Notes: a model not told the origin generated them from the sequence alone. Counted from the stretch's first letter, positions 17,745-27,362 are shown. The stretch: 64,000 nt of DNA from Spirosoma endophyticum (GCF_900112365.1 NZ_FOLQ01000003.1:434001-498000); one strand, 5' to 3'. Made by a program: numbers and translations.

Positions 17745-20700
17745 TTAGAATCCGAAGCGAGCGCCAAGCTGAATCTGGAACGGATCGCCCGATGGTGTGA
17801 CCACTCCAGTCGCATTTACACGGTAATTAAATTGCTGGGTTGCCTGGCTAAACGCGGGGACAGCCGCATTGCCCCCCGAGGCTGGAATCCCCAGCGCATA
17901 CAACGTCTGGTTCCCCAATGACAGATTCGTTCCTTTGTTTCGGTTCAGCAGGTTGGCCACGTTAAAGGCATCCACCGATATGTCGATATACTGCCGTTTT
18001 CGGTTAAACTGGAAGCGCTTGTTTGCCCGAAGATCGAAAACGCCGTAGAACCCATTGATACCACCGTTCCGTTCGGCAATCTTGCCCGAAGATGCACTGA
18101 TGTAATCTTTGAGGCTCTGGCTGGCTGTCGGACTATCCAGTAAAGTCTGTAAACCAGTACGTATGTTGGCCGCCGTTTCAGAGTTGGTTCTGTTGAAAAC
18201 GTAGGCCAGGTCATTGTTTGTTACAAAGTCGCCATTGTTATTAGCTCCGGACAGCAGCGAATACCGCGTACCACCAATGCCCGAATAGCGGAACCCTACC
18301 GAAATTCCGTAGAAGGAAGGCAGCGTACCATAGATGACCAGCTTATTACGGAACTGGTTATCGGAGTACGACATCCGGCTCAGGTCGCGCGGATCATCTT
18401 TCACCAATTGTACCAGCGTGGCGGTGTTGGCTACGTTACCATTGAAGGACGTATTGTCTTTGGCATCGTTCCAGGTGTAGCTGGCCGAGATTTCGCCATC
18501 CCGGAAGTACTGATACGTTCCATCGAGCACAACCGCAAACTGATTGACTTTACCCTGGCTTCCCAGCTCCAATACCCGGCCCAGCCGCTGGCTAACGCGG
18601 CCCTGTTGCCAGTCGCCCGCGCCGGTAGAAGGCATTGAGTTTAGCGGTACATACACCCCCCGATTGTCTTCGTTGGCTAACCGGAAAAATGGCTCGACAA
18701 CAATATTCCGGTCGACATAGGTGTAGTTGTGGCGGGCCAGCGACGCATACCCGGTCAGGCTAACTTTCAGCTTATCCGTGAGGTAGTGCGTATACGACAG
18801 GTTAGCTTTGTACAGGACGGGCGTCCGTGCATCGGCACCGGTCATGTTGATGGTAGGTAACTGGAAGGCTGCCAGGGAAGGAATGCTGGCGTAGTTGGCC
18901 CGGTAAGCCGCAAAATCCGGCGTTGGAATGTTCGGGGCGCGTACGTCTACTGTTCCGTAATGTTTTCCGTCGAAGGTCAGGTTATTGATGATGACGTAGT
19001 TGTTGATGTCAGATGCAAATATCCCGGCTCCGAAACGGATGAAGTCCTTGTGCTCTTCGTTGACATCCCAGGTTAACTGCAACCGGGGCTGGGCCACGAA
19101 AGATTTAAGCTGATTGTCGGTGCGCAGTTTCAGGTCATCAAAAACCACCTGATTGAATTCGGCTTTCGGATATACGGCATAATCGAAGCGCAAACCGGCG
19201 GTCATATCTAGGCCTCGGGCCAGCTTCGTACTCATCTGGCCGTATAAACCGGCGTTGAGGGTGTTACCGACAACCGTTGGATCGGCTACTAGGGGCACTT
19301 CCCGGAAATACCGGTACGGTTGCAGCCGCTCAAAGTTATCCAGTGCTGTAAAATTGGTTGTACCAACCGTACTTTCTCTATAGTGGAAACGGCCGTTCAC
19401 TTCACTGCCATAGAGCGACTTGGCGTGGGTATACATCAGGTCGATACCGAAGGTATACTGCGCTTTGTTAGTGTTGTAGTACAAATTATCAACCAGCTGG
19501 ATTACGTTGTTGGTGAATCCTTCCTGCGCAAAGCGATGACCCCCCATCTGAATATTGGTCGCCCGACTGCTGCCGTCGATAGTTGATGCTACGTTCTCAA
19601 CGATGTTACGGGGAATATTGGCTGCCGGTAACTGATCGCCGGGCGCGCTTTTCTGATAGGTGTATAAATGCTGGACTTTTAACTCGTTTGTGAACTTGGC
19701 ATTGAGCGATGTACGTAGCGTAGCCAGCAGACTATTGTCTATGTTGAAATCGTTCCCGTACGACTCATAGATATTGATGTTGGTATTATCGGCCAGTCCC
19801 AGCTTGTTGCGGTCGTTGGTGTAGTTATCGCGAACGGTCAGCAGGTTTTTCTCGTTTATCTGCCAGTCAATGCGGGCAAAACCAGCATCCGTAGGCCGTA
19901 CTTTACTGAACGTGCCATACTGAGGTGTGTTGGCCGTCCCATATTTCGTCTGGGCAATGTTCACGAACCGGTCGAGGGTAGCTCTGGTTACCAGAAACCG
20001 GCTTTCGTCGGCGGGCGTCTGAACGTCGGCAATAATTAACGGACGCGAATCCTGCTGGTGATCCCAGACGACAAAAAAGTGCAGTTTGTCTTTGATGATC
20101 GGGCCACCCAGCGAAAAGCCGAACTGGTTAGTCGAAAACGGAACCTTGCGCTCGTTGCCCCGGATGTCGTACTTACTGGATAGCCAGTTGGCGCGTGTAT
20201 AATTAAAAATGCTACCCGTCAATTTGTTCGTTCCTGCTTTGGTCACAGCGCTGATAGTACCCCCACCGCTACGTCCGTAAATCACATCGTACTGGTTGGT
20301 AACCACTTTAAATTCGCGTACGGCCTCAATGGAAATTGAGTAAGGCGCTCCACTACGACTGGTCGTTGCGCCTGCCGATGTTGGGTTCTTGGCGGTTGTA
20401 CCGTCGATGGTAAAATTCGTTGATGAACCAAGCTGTCCGGACAGATTAGTGCCCCGGCTCAACGGCGATAGATCGGTCAGGGAGGTAAAATTCCGGCCAT
20501 TGACCGGCAGTGCGGCAATGGAACACGCCGATATGGTCGTAGCGGCTCCCAGATACTCCGTCTTATTTTTCAGTCCTGATGCCACTACCTGCACCACTTC
20601 GAGCGATTGACCGCTCTCCTCCATGCTGAGGTTTACCCGGATGGCATCCCCCTGGTTGAGCATATAGCCCGTTCTTTTCTGGTCGCCGTAGCCAACAAAC

Positions 20701-20954
20701 GTAACGCGGACGGTGTATGGCCCGCCCAGTGGCAATTCTTTGAACAGATACTCGCCCTGGACATTGGTCACCGTTCCGGTTGTAAAGCCCGTTGATTCGT
20801 TACGTACCTGGACGGTTGCGCCCGGCAATGGCAACTTCTTGTTATCGGAAATAACCCCCGAAATGGAGGCTTGTGTCGTTTGTGCACTTGTTTTTTCAAG
20901 AACCAGACAGGTGAAAAGCAGCAATAAGACAGTTTGAAGAAGATGTTTTTTCAT
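17745..20954 (-). CDS. TonB-dependent receptor, Oar-like, with carboxypeptidase-regulatory domain
   Basis: Outer membrane protein of 1069 residues from ATG at 20952-20954. This start gives a clean signal (MKKHLLQTVLLLLFTCLVLEKTSAQ); an in-frame ATG 13 codons upstream would spoil it. After the signal comes a carboxypeptidase-regulatory-like beta-sandwich (about 30-115, with GATVQVRNESTGF), a plug domain (about 125-240, with LPVNGRNFTSLTDLSP, as in Oar-type receptors) and a beta-barrel ending in a terminal Phe. No SusD partner or TonB-ExbBD genes are adjacent, so it is not a Sus-type pair and its ligand is unknown. Confidence 0.93.
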   Translation of the reverse strand: MKKHLLQTVLLLLFTCLVLEKTSAQTTQASISGVISDNKKLPLPGATVQVRNESTGFTTGTVTNVQGEYLFKELPLGGPYTVRVTFVGYGDQKRTGYMLNQGDAIRVNLSMEESGQSLEVVQVVASGLKNKTEYLGAATTISACSIAALPVNGRNFTSLTDLSPLSRGTNLSGQLGSSTNFTIDGTTAKNPTSAGATTSRSGAPYSISIEAVREFKVVTNQYDVIYGRSGGGTISAVTKAGTNKLTGSIFNYTRANWLSSKYDIRGNERKVPFSTNQFGFSLGGPIIKDKLHFFVVWDHQQDSRPLIIADVQTPADESRFLVTRATLDRFVNIAQTKYGTANTPQYGTFSKVRPTDAGFARIDWQINEKNLLTVRDNYTNDRNKLGLADNTNINIYESYGNDFNIDNSLLATLRTSLNAKFTNELKVQHLYTYQKSAPGDQLPAANIPRNIVENVASTIDGSSRATNIQMGGHRFAQEGFTNNVIQLVDNLYYNTNKAQYTFGIDLMYTHAKSLYGSEVNGRFHYRESTVGTTNFTALDNFERLQPYRYFREVPLVADPTVVGNTLNAGLYGQMSTKLARGLDMTAGLRFDYAVYPKAEFNQVVFDDLKLRTDNQLKSFVAQPRLQLTWDVNEEHKDFIRFGAGIFASDINNYVIINNLTFDGKHYGTVDVRAPNIPTPDFAAYRANYASIPSLAAFQLPTINMTGADARTPVLYKANLSYTHYLTDKLKVSLTGYASLARHNYTYVDRNIVVEPFFRLANEDNRGVYVPLNSMPSTGAGDWQQGRVSQRLGRVLELGSQGKVNQFAVVLDGTYQYFRDGEISASYTWNDAKDNTSFNGNVANTATLVQLVKDDPRDLSRMSYSDNQFRNKLVIYGTLPSFYGISVGFRYSGIGGTRYSLLSGANNNGDFVTNNDLAYVFNRTNSETAANIRTGLQTLLDSPTASQSLKDYISASSGKIAERNGGINGFYGVFDLRANKRFQFNRKRQYIDISVDAFNVANLLNRNKGTNLSLGNQTLYALGIPASGGNAAVPAFSQATQQFNYRVNATGVVTPSGDPFQIQLGARFGF

Positions 20955-21457
20955 ACAGCAGGCGTGTAAAATTTCCCGCTGCAAAGAGAGCATATCTACT
21001 GTCGTTTAATGTTAATTTAATGTTACCAAATCGTGACCATTGTTTTACGTTGCTTAGTGATTGACAAGACAATAATTTATCTGAGCCAGACAACCCATTT
21101 CTAGCAGTACCATTTTTTATATAACCGGCAAGCCTATTCCATTACCTATAACCGGGTCACTTCCTAACAATAGAAATCCTAATCTTCAATCAACGGCTCA
21201 TTCCAGTTTGATAGACATGAATATTTTATGAGCTATAGATAAATTTAGTAAACAGCCTGTATCTATTTAGATGCGGGCTGTTTTGTCGATAAGACATTCG
21301 TAGCCTAAAAGCGCTTGGCTTTCTGGTAAAAGAAAAGGTAACTCTTATCAAATTTTCGTAAACAGCGGACCATATTCTCACATTTCAATCCAAAGAAAAA
21401 AGGCCTTTGTTATACCCCGGAAACAATTAATTTCTACCCAATAAACTAGTTTCTGAA
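20955..21457. other. Divergent intergenic region, 503 bp
   Basis: This lies between the start of the TonB receptor gene and the ferritin-like gene and should hold both promoters. It is AT-rich, with no plausible coding sequence. One terminator-like hairpin (21249-21284) points along the plus strand, although no gene precedes it. Confidence 0.6.
21249..21284 (+). terminator. Orphan terminator-like hairpin
   Basis: AAACAGCC and GGCTGTTT form the stem base. The inner bases continue the pairing, with G-U wobbles, up to an ATTT loop, and TTTT follows on the plus strand. There is no coding gene upstream on this strand, so it may end a short untranslated RNA or be the remnant of a lost gene. Confidence 0.5.
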
Positions 21458-22219
21458 ATGAAACAACTCAACGAAGTACAACCCAAAAACAGTGCCCCAA
21501 GCATTCCGGCGATTCCCTCGGTTGAACGCCGAATGTTCATGCGCCAGCTTGGTTTATTGTCGGCTTCAACAGCCGCCTTTCTGGCCTCCTGTGCCCGGCC
21601 AACCGATGATTTGATTAGTCCGGGCAGTGGGCATTCGGGCGCGCGGATGGGGGCGTCGATTCTGCCTGACGGGACCATTGATTTAGGCTCAGGTGACCTC
21701 GGCATCTCAAACCTGGCTTACACCCTGGATCAGCTAGAGACGGCTTTTTATGCCACCGCTCTCGAAAAAGCCTACGGGATCAGCCAGCAGGATCGTAAGG
21801 TCATTGCCGAACTGCATGACCATGAACTGGTCCACCGCGAATTTTTCAAGGCCTTGTTAGATGGCAACGGCATTCCGATGCTGGACTTTGATTTCAGCGG
21901 GATCAGCTTTTCCGACCGCAATTCTGTATTTGATGCGGCTCAGCAATTTGAGGACGTAGGTATCGCTGCCTTCAATGGAACGGGTCCGCTGATTGAAGAT
22001 TTGGAACTCCTGAAGATAGCTGGAAAACTAGTTTCTATCGAAGCCCGGCATGCTACATTAGCCCGCTACATGCTTCAGCCAAAGTCATACTTTTCGCTGG
22101 GTCATGAATTGATCGATCCTCAGGGACGCGACTGGGCTTTAACACCAGAAGAGGTCGTTAAGAAAGCCCAGCCTTATATCAAACAAAAAATCAGTGTTGC
22201 TAATCTTCCCAAATACTAA
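21458..22219 (+). CDS. Exported ferritin-like protein, copy 1
   Basis: Protein of 253 residues with a ferritin-like four-helix domain (Ferritin_2 type). The N-terminus carries VERRMFMRQLGLLSAS and then FLASCARP, which fits a twin-arginine-type signal ending in a lipobox. Helix residues typical of a di-iron site are visible: LETAFYATAL, HDHELVHREFF, FEDVGIAAF and VSIEARHATLARY supply conserved Glu and His in the right order. Family members are exported and widespread in Bacteroidota, but whether they store iron or act as oxidases is not settled. It is followed after 12 bp by a paralog. Confidence 0.85.
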   Translation: MKQLNEVQPKNSAPSIPAIPSVERRMFMRQLGLLSASTAAFLASCARPTDDLISPGSGHSGARMGASILPDGTIDLGSGDLGISNLAYTLDQLETAFYATALEKAYGISQQDRKVIAELHDHELVHREFFKALLDGNGIPMLDFDFSGISFSDRNSVFDAAQQFEDVGIAAFNGTGPLIEDLELLKIAGKLVSIEARHATLARYMLQPKSYFSLGHELIDPQGRDWALTPEEVVKKAQPYIKQKISVANLPKY

Positions 22220-22231
22220 CTCAGCCTTCGT

Positions 22232-23041
22232 ATGAACTTGTTTAACATTTTATCAGACATAGAAAAAAGCGACGCTGAAGCCTACGAACGGGTGGAGTTT
22301 TCACGGCGGAAATTATTAAAAACAACGGCCTTTGCGGCTGTTGGTACGAGTGCTCTGCTGACTACCACCCTTAACAAAGCGTTTGCGGCCGACGGCGACG
22401 TAGTGGATGTGCTCAACTTTGCCCTCCTGCTCGAATATCTGGAAGCAGAGTTCTATGCAAGGGGTCTTGATCAACCGGGTCTGATCCCGGGCAATGATCG
22501 GAATGTGTTTATGAAAATAGGCGAGCACGAGAAACAGCACGTTGAATTTCTCAAGTCAGCGCTGGGTGGTCAGGCCATTGCTAAACCAGCTTTTGATTTC
22601 ACCGCGGGTGGAAAATATCCCGGTGCCCTATCCGATTATACAACCTTTCTGACCTTATCTCAAGCTTTCGAAGACTTGGGCGTACGGGCGTACAAGGGAC
22701 AGGCTCCCCGGCTTAAAGGAAATCGGGACGTTTTGTTGTCAGCTTTGAAGATCCATTCCGTCGAAGCCCGTCATGCGGCTGATGTCCGACTGATTCGTGG
22801 GTTGCGGGTATGGACTTCAGAACAGGAGACGGGTGGTGCGCCAGCGGCCGTGTATGAAGGGGAAAACCTGCTGTATCAGCACGATGCTGTCGATTTAATC
22901 TCGCTGGTAACCCCAAAAATTGCTCAGCGGGAAGGTAACCCTGAAATGACTACAGAGAAAATCGTTCGTGAATCATTTGATGAACCCCTAACGAAGGAAA
23001 AAGTATTGGCTATCGCTGGCCCATTCGTTGTCAGTGCTTAA
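22232..23041 (+). CDS. Exported ferritin-like protein, copy 2
   Basis: Paralog of the preceding gene, 269 residues, in the same operon. It has a twin-arginine signal (SRRKLLKTTAFAAVG) after an unusually long N-terminal extension of about 25 residues, with cleavage near AFAAD. The four-helix domain shows LEYLEAEFYARGL, GEHEKQHVEFL, FEDLGVRAYKG and HSVEARHAADVR, keeping the Glu and His metal-ligand candidates. The two proteins could form mixed complexes in the periplasm. A 20-bp hairpin terminator follows. Confidence 0.87.
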   Translation: MNLFNILSDIEKSDAEAYERVEFSRRKLLKTTAFAAVGTSALLTTTLNKAFAADGDVVDVLNFALLLEYLEAEFYARGLDQPGLIPGNDRNVFMKIGEHEKQHVEFLKSALGGQAIAKPAFDFTAGGKYPGALSDYTTFLTLSQAFEDLGVRAYKGQAPRLKGNRDVLLSALKIHSVEARHAADVRLIRGLRVWTSEQETGGAPAAVYEGENLLYQHDAVDLISLVTPKIAQREGNPEMTTEKIVRESFDEPLTKEKVLAIAGPFVVSA

Positions 23042-23110
23042 AGAGCCCACTACGTATACGTATGTAACTTTTGAATTGCGTATATCGTCGTTCGTAAGCG
23101 GTTAAATTAA

Positions 23111-23154
23111 TGAAAAAGGGAGTCCTGATTGAGCAATCAGGACTCCCTTTTTCA
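23111..23154. terminator. Bidirectional intrinsic terminator
   Basis: A perfect 20-bp inverted repeat (23111-23130 and 23135-23154) with a 4-base loop. The GC core (GGGAGTCCTGATT) is flanked by A and T tracts that give a U run in both directions. It serves the ferritin-like operon on plus and the receiver gene (23243-23665) on minus. Confidence 0.9.
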
Positions 23155-23242
23155 TGTTTTATAGGATAACTGTAACGGCAATTCTTTTCGTAATCAGGCT
23201 CCTACGATTTTATGAGTCATTGCCACCAGAAGAAGAGTTACG

Positions 23243-23665
23243 TTAAAAATTATTGGGGGCCACACACCGCTTCCAGTATTCCATAATCACAGTAATGCTT
23301 TTTTCTAATTCATCCATCGATACTTGCTTGACAAAAAAGCCCTGTACGGATAAACTGTAGGCATCAATCACCATTTGCTGGCTCACGGCTGTGGAAAAGA
23401 AGAGATACGGAATACACTTCACTTTTAGCTGGGCATCCATATGAATTTTATCCCGCAGGGCAAACCCGTCCAGTTTCGGCATATTAATATCCGACAAAAT
23501 CAGAAACGGAACTTCCTCCGTCTTATTTAAGTAATCCAGTGCTTGCTGGCCATCCAGAAAATAAACAACTTTGTTGGGGTAACCTAGTTTCTGGAAAACC
23601 ACTTCTAGTAATAACTGGTCGTCGAGGTCATCTTCGATGATGATAACCGGTCCATTTTTATTCAT
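23243..23665 (-). CDS. Single-domain response regulator (CheY-like receiver)
   Basis: Receiver-only protein of 140 residues from ATG at 23663-23665. The ORF extends 20 codons upstream, but that part does not look like receiver sequence. The acidic pocket is IEDD (residues 10-13), the phospho-acceptor is D59 in LSDINMPKLDG, a Thr/Ser is in FFSTAV and the conserved Lys is in FFVKQ. It has no output domain, so it would signal by protein contact, like Rcp1-type regulators. No kinase is adjacent, so its partner is unknown. Confidence 0.9.
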   Translation of the reverse strand: MNKNGPVIIIEDDLDDQLLLEVVFQKLGYPNKVVYFLDGQQALDYLNKTEEVPFLILSDINMPKLDGFALRDKIHMDAQLKVKCIPYLFFSTAVSQQMVIDAYSLSVQGFFVKQVSMDELEKSITVIMEYWKRCVAPNNF

Positions 23666-24000
23666 AGGTAGGAAGGGCGTCGAATGAATGGATTGCCAAG
23701 ACCCAAGACTGGACAATGACAACAACCGGTTATTACGGCTTAGCTCAGCAGAAGAAATCCCAATTCAGGTAAGCCGCAAAATAAACTTATCATTTTGGGC
23801 AGATAGAGCCTATTTAGTTAACCGGCTGGCTCCTGTGATTGTTTTAGTTAAGTTGGATAGGTATACGGAATAGTGTTCCATGACTGATTGGGTGCCGGAG
23901 AGGGCCGTTCCCTCATCATTACGGTTGTCATATGACTCATAAGTCAGTTTAATCCGTTATACTTAGTACAAAAAAACCATTTACACATTAGTACCCATTT
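23666..24000. other. Divergent intergenic region, 335 bp
   Basis: This lies between the receiver gene (minus) and glf (plus). It contains one copy of the shared 13-bp motif at 23903-23915. I find no gene in it. Confidence 0.6.
23903..23915 (+). promoter_or_regulatory. Shared 13-bp motif, copy 1 (upstream of glf)
   Basis: GGCCGTTCCCTCA, 85 bp before the glf start codon and reading in its direction. Near-identical copies occur at 28818-28830 and 35116-35128, and a weaker one at 35844-35856, each reading toward a gene start. It could be a regulator or sigma-factor site. Confidence 0.4.
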
Positions 24001-25122
24001 ATGCATTACGATTATGCCATTGTTGGAGCCGGTTTTGCCGGAAGTGTATTAGCTGAACGCCTGGCCACTCAGTCTGGAAAAACAGTCTTATTGATCGATA
24101 AGCGCCCTCACATTGGCGGTAACGCCTATGATTGCCTCAATGAGGACGGCATTTTGATCCATCAGTATGGCCCACATATTTTTCATACAAACTCCCCCGA
24201 TATATTCACGTACCTGTCACAGTTTACCGAGTGGCGGCCCTATGAACATCGGGTGCTGGCATCGGTAGATGGGCAATTGCTGCCTATTCCCATCAATCTT
24301 GACACCGTTAATAAATTATACGGCTATAATTTTACCTCCGAGGAACTGGCCGACTATTTCAAGAGCGTAGGGGAGTCCGTCGACGATATTCGTACGTCTG
24401 AGGATGTGGTCGTGAGTCAGGTAGGCCGCGATTTGTACGAAAAGTTTTTCCGGGGATACACCCGCAAACAGTGGGGCGTTGACCCGTCGGAACTGGATAA
24501 AATGGTTACGTCACGGATTCCGACCCGCACCAACCAGGATGACCGTTATTTTACGGACGAATTTCAGTACATGCCACTTCATGGCTACACGAAGATGTTC
24601 GAAAAAATAGTGGCGCATCCAAATATCCACCAGATGCTCAGCACCGACTTCAAGCAGGTAAAAGACCAGCTTTCGTTTGATGAGCTGATTTATACCGGTC
24701 CAGTCGATGAGTATTTCGACTTCTGCTATGGCAAACTTCCATACCGTTCTTTACGATTCGATCATCAGACGCTGGATGTGACGGATTATCAACCCGTTTC
24801 GGTTGTAAACTACCCGAATGATCACGCCTATACACGTATTACGGAGTATAAAAAGTTGACTGGTCAGGAGCACCCTAAAACCAGTCTGACTTTCGAGTAT
24901 CCGCAAGATGAGGGAGATCCGTATTATCCGGTACCCCGACCCGAAAATGCGGAGCTATATCGTCAGTACAAGCAGTTAGCTGATCAGCAGCCCGGCGTTC
25001 ACTTCGTGGGGCGGTTAGGTACGTATCGATACTATAATATGGATCAGGTAGTGGCTCAGGCCCTGACTTTATACAAAAAATTAGTAGGAGCTGGTTCGCT
25101 TCAGGATGTGATTGTGGGCTAA
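24001..25122 (+). CDS. glf: UDP-galactopyranose mutase
   Basis: FAD flavoenzyme of 373 residues, normal for the bacterial family, interconverting UDP-galactopyranose and UDP-galactofuranose in the cytoplasm. The dinucleotide-binding motif GAGFAG is at residues 9-14. Typical blocks follow: IDKRPHIGGNAYD, YGPHIFHT, FRGYTRKQWG and the C-terminal FVGRLGTYRYYNMD. It points to galactofuranose in a surface glycan. A glycosyltransferase gene lies about 3.6 kb away at 27458 and shares the upstream 13-bp motif, so the two may act together. A hairpin terminator follows. Confidence 0.96.
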   Translation: MHYDYAIVGAGFAGSVLAERLATQSGKTVLLIDKRPHIGGNAYDCLNEDGILIHQYGPHIFHTNSPDIFTYLSQFTEWRPYEHRVLASVDGQLLPIPINLDTVNKLYGYNFTSEELADYFKSVGESVDDIRTSEDVVVSQVGRDLYEKFFRGYTRKQWGVDPSELDKMVTSRIPTRTNQDDRYFTDEFQYMPLHGYTKMFEKIVAHPNIHQMLSTDFKQVKDQLSFDELIYTGPVDEYFDFCYGKLPYRSLRFDHQTLDVTDYQPVSVVNYPNDHAYTRITEYKKLTGQEHPKTSLTFEYPQDEGDPYYPVPRPENAELYRQYKQLADQQPGVHFVGRLGTYRYYNMDQVVAQALTLYKKLVGAGSLQDVIVG

Positions 25123-25138
25123 CCTGTCAAGACGACGG

Positions 25139-25196
25139 AAAAGGTTGTTGACCCTACTTATCATTAATCAATGGCAAGTAGGGTCAGCAACTTTTT
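25139..25196 (+). terminator. Terminator after glf
   Basis: GTTGACCCTACTT and AAGTAGGGTCAGCAAC form a long stem with wobble pairs around a roughly 17-base loop, followed by TTTTT on the plus strand. It separates glf from the DUF6766 gene. Confidence 0.75.
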
Positions 25197-25220
25197 CATA
25201 ATTGCATACCTACGTATCGA

Positions 25221-25880
25221 ATGAAGAAATTTCTGCGTGAAAATGGGCTGTCTCTCCTGTTTGTATTGATTACCGTGTTAACCTTGGCCGGTCAGATTGC
25301 AGTAGGCCGGAACGAGTTCAACAACGAACTGAGTGATTACGGGCGGCCTCCTCTCACGTTAAGTGAATACCTCACCAGTGGTCATTGTATCGAAGCCGTT
25401 TTTGAAAACTGGGAAAGTGAGTTTTTACAGATGGGCTTATACGTACTCATGACCGTTTCTCTTTATCAGAAAGGCTCCTCTGAATCCAAAAGCCTTTCTG
25501 AGCCAGAAGAAGTTGACCGGGAGCCTTCCCCTTCGCGCAAGGGTGCTCCATGGCCCGTTCGGCGCGGAGGATGGGTGTTGAAACTGTATCAGAACTCGCT
25601 TAGTATTGCCTATTTTGTTCTTTTCGCCCTTTCGTTCTGGCTGCACGCCCTGGGCGGCCTCAAGCAGTACAATACAGAACAGGCGCTGAAAGGGAAAAAC
25701 GAACTGCTTAGCCTTTGGCAATTTTTAGGGACGAGCGAATTCTGGTTTCAGTCCCTGCAAAACTGGCAGAGTGAATTTCTGTCGGTATTATCAATCGTCG
25801 TATTGTCTATCTATCTGCGACAGAAGGGATCGCCCGAATCCAAGCCAGTTGATGCGCCTAACTCCGAAACGGGTGAATAA
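25221..25880 (+). CDS. DUF6766 family membrane protein
   Basis: Membrane protein of 219 residues. The start MKKFLRENGLSLLF and the twice-repeated pattern of a helix followed by FENWESEFLQMG or LQNWQSEFLSVL are the marks of DUF6766. Helices are likely near residues 9-27, 68-82, 130-148 and 186-202, with a charged linker (about 84-120) in the middle. The internal repeat suggests a duplicated two-helix unit. No function is known for the family. It is followed after 21 bp by an outer-membrane-type protein and is probably cotranscribed with it. Confidence 0.8.
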   Translation: MKKFLRENGLSLLFVLITVLTLAGQIAVGRNEFNNELSDYGRPPLTLSEYLTSGHCIEAVFENWESEFLQMGLYVLMTVSLYQKGSSESKSLSEPEEVDREPSPSRKGAPWPVRRGGWVLKLYQNSLSIAYFVLFALSFWLHALGGLKQYNTEQALKGKNELLSLWQFLGTSEFWFQSLQNWQSEFLSVLSIVVLSIYLRQKGSPESKPVDAPNSETGE

Positions 25881-25901
25881 TCAACGCTCATTGATGTCAA
25901 C

Positions 25902-26615
25902 GTGAAAAAGCTATATCTTCTTTTTAGTCTGTTGGGCTGGAGCCTGACCGCGCAAGCTCAGCAAACCATTTTTAGTGTACCCTCGTCTGATATAACCCCG
26001 AAACATAAAATTCTGGCTCAACAGCAAGTCGATATCAACGGAGAACAACTACGTTCATCGACAACCGTTGATTTTGGGCTGGGCCGAAATTGGGAAGTTG
26101 GCTTCAATCTATATAATGTCGATTATCAGCGTGAGCAGCATAGCTGGCTACGAAATGACACGACCATTCAGATGCCCTATGCACCTTTACTGCTGATTAA
26201 TGCCCAGAAGACGTTTGACCTGACAGATGCCCTGCACCTGGGCCTGGGTGGTCAGACCGGATTAAATCTATTCCCAACAGGGCATAGTTCCTGGGAGGGC
26301 TGGGGCTATGTGAACCTGGGTGGCAGTTTTGACAATGAGCATTACCAGGCCGTAATTGGGGCCTATGCAGGCAATCAGCGGTATCTGGCCGAGGGCTCAA
26401 CGGTGGGTATGCATGCAGGTATTGACGCCGGAATCTGGTACGAAAAAGTGCACCTGCTTGGCGACTGGGCTACTGGTACGCATGAATATGGGCAACTGGT
26501 GCTGGGAGTAGAAGTCTATCTACACAAGCACCTCCCACTGGCTCTTGGCTGGCGACGGTCCAATAAGGATGGTGACCAGGGGCTAGTTGTCCAGCTAACG
26601 TATACGCCCAAATAA
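25902..26615 (+). CDS. Secreted, probable outer membrane beta-barrel protein
   Basis: Protein of 237 residues from a GTG start at 25902; the only nearby ATG is out of frame. A signal ends at about LTAQAQ. The mature part alternates polar and hydrophobic residues, as barrel strands do (TTVDFGLGRNWEVGFNLYNVD, GLGGQTGLNLF, AVIGAYAGNQRY, LVLGVEVYL), and ends with VVQLTYTPK. I do not recognise the family and cannot name a substrate. It shares an operon with the DUF6766 gene. Confidence 0.65.
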   Translation: MKKLYLLFSLLGWSLTAQAQQTIFSVPSSDITPKHKILAQQQVDINGEQLRSSTTVDFGLGRNWEVGFNLYNVDYQREQHSWLRNDTTIQMPYAPLLLINAQKTFDLTDALHLGLGGQTGLNLFPTGHSSWEGWGYVNLGGSFDNEHYQAVIGAYAGNQRYLAEGSTVGMHAGIDAGIWYEKVHLLGDWATGTHEYGQLVLGVEVYLHKHLPLALGWRRSNKDGDQGLVVQLTYTPK

Positions 26616-26627
26616 ATACCTGGTGTT

Positions 26628-27362
26628 TCAGGTAGGATACGTTTCTGTCAGTAACTGCTTAAAAACCAGTGCATCCTGACGCATGTGTATGTTGTTGAAG
26701 AAAACATACGCAGGTTTATTCGCTGGTAATAACTCCGTCAACTCCGTTAATTCGGCTGGCTCATATTGATAACGCCACCCCTGCCGACCGTGAAGCCGAA
26801 AGTAAACGTGTTCCGGGGTTACGGTCGTGGTGGTAAATGGATCAACCACATGCCACAGGTGGAGGTCTTCACATAACGATTTTATCACAGACTTATCCCA
26901 GGGACCGCGAGGCTCCCAGCAGCATATAAGGTTCTTTCGCTCAATACGGGAGAAGAACTGAACCAGATTATGAATATGCTCGGGCGTCTGGGTGAAACTG
27001 GCTGGGCACTGAAACAGTACCGTTTTAACACCCAGCGCCTGAGCACAGGCCAACGAGAATTGCCAGGCCTCGTCAACAAGGGTAGTCGGTTTGAAATAGC
27101 CAGCCGCTGCCCGCTCAGGTTCCGAAAGAGTCCGCTTCAGCCGGTTATAGGTTGGACTTTTTGCCGGGTGTGTAATGAGTTGCCAGGCTTTCAGCGTGAA
27201 TTCGAAGTCAGGTGGTACCTCACGTCGCCAACGTTCCAGGGTGGAGAGCTGGGGCGGCTGATAAAAGGTTTGCTGGATTTCGACGCAGGAAAATAGCGTT
27301 GCATACGCGGCTTTCGAGCCACCAAGACCACAAGTGCCAATTTGTACATTGCTTTTCATCAT
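26628..27362 (-). CDS. DUF72 domain protein (YecE-like)
   Basis: Soluble protein of 244 residues with the DUF72 TIM-barrel pattern: IGTCGLGG at the N-terminus, FSCVEIQQTFYQPP, PPDFEFTLKAWQLITH, LFQCPASFTQTPEH, CCWEPRGPW and a C-terminal VYFRLHG followed by AYVFFNNIH. The family is widespread and its activity is not established. Members usually run to about 240-280 residues, so this is full length. It is convergent with the gene at 25902, with only 12 bp between the stop codons. Confidence 0.87.
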   Translation of the reverse strand: MMKSNVQIGTCGLGGSKAAYATLFSCVEIQQTFYQPPQLSTLERWRREVPPDFEFTLKAWQLITHPAKSPTYNRLKRTLSEPERAAAGYFKPTTLVDEAWQFSLACAQALGVKTVLFQCPASFTQTPEHIHNLVQFFSRIERKNLICCWEPRGPWDKSVIKSLCEDLHLWHVVDPFTTTTVTPEHVYFRLHGRQGWRYQYEPAELTELTELLPANKPAYVFFNNIHMRQDALVFKQLLTETYPT

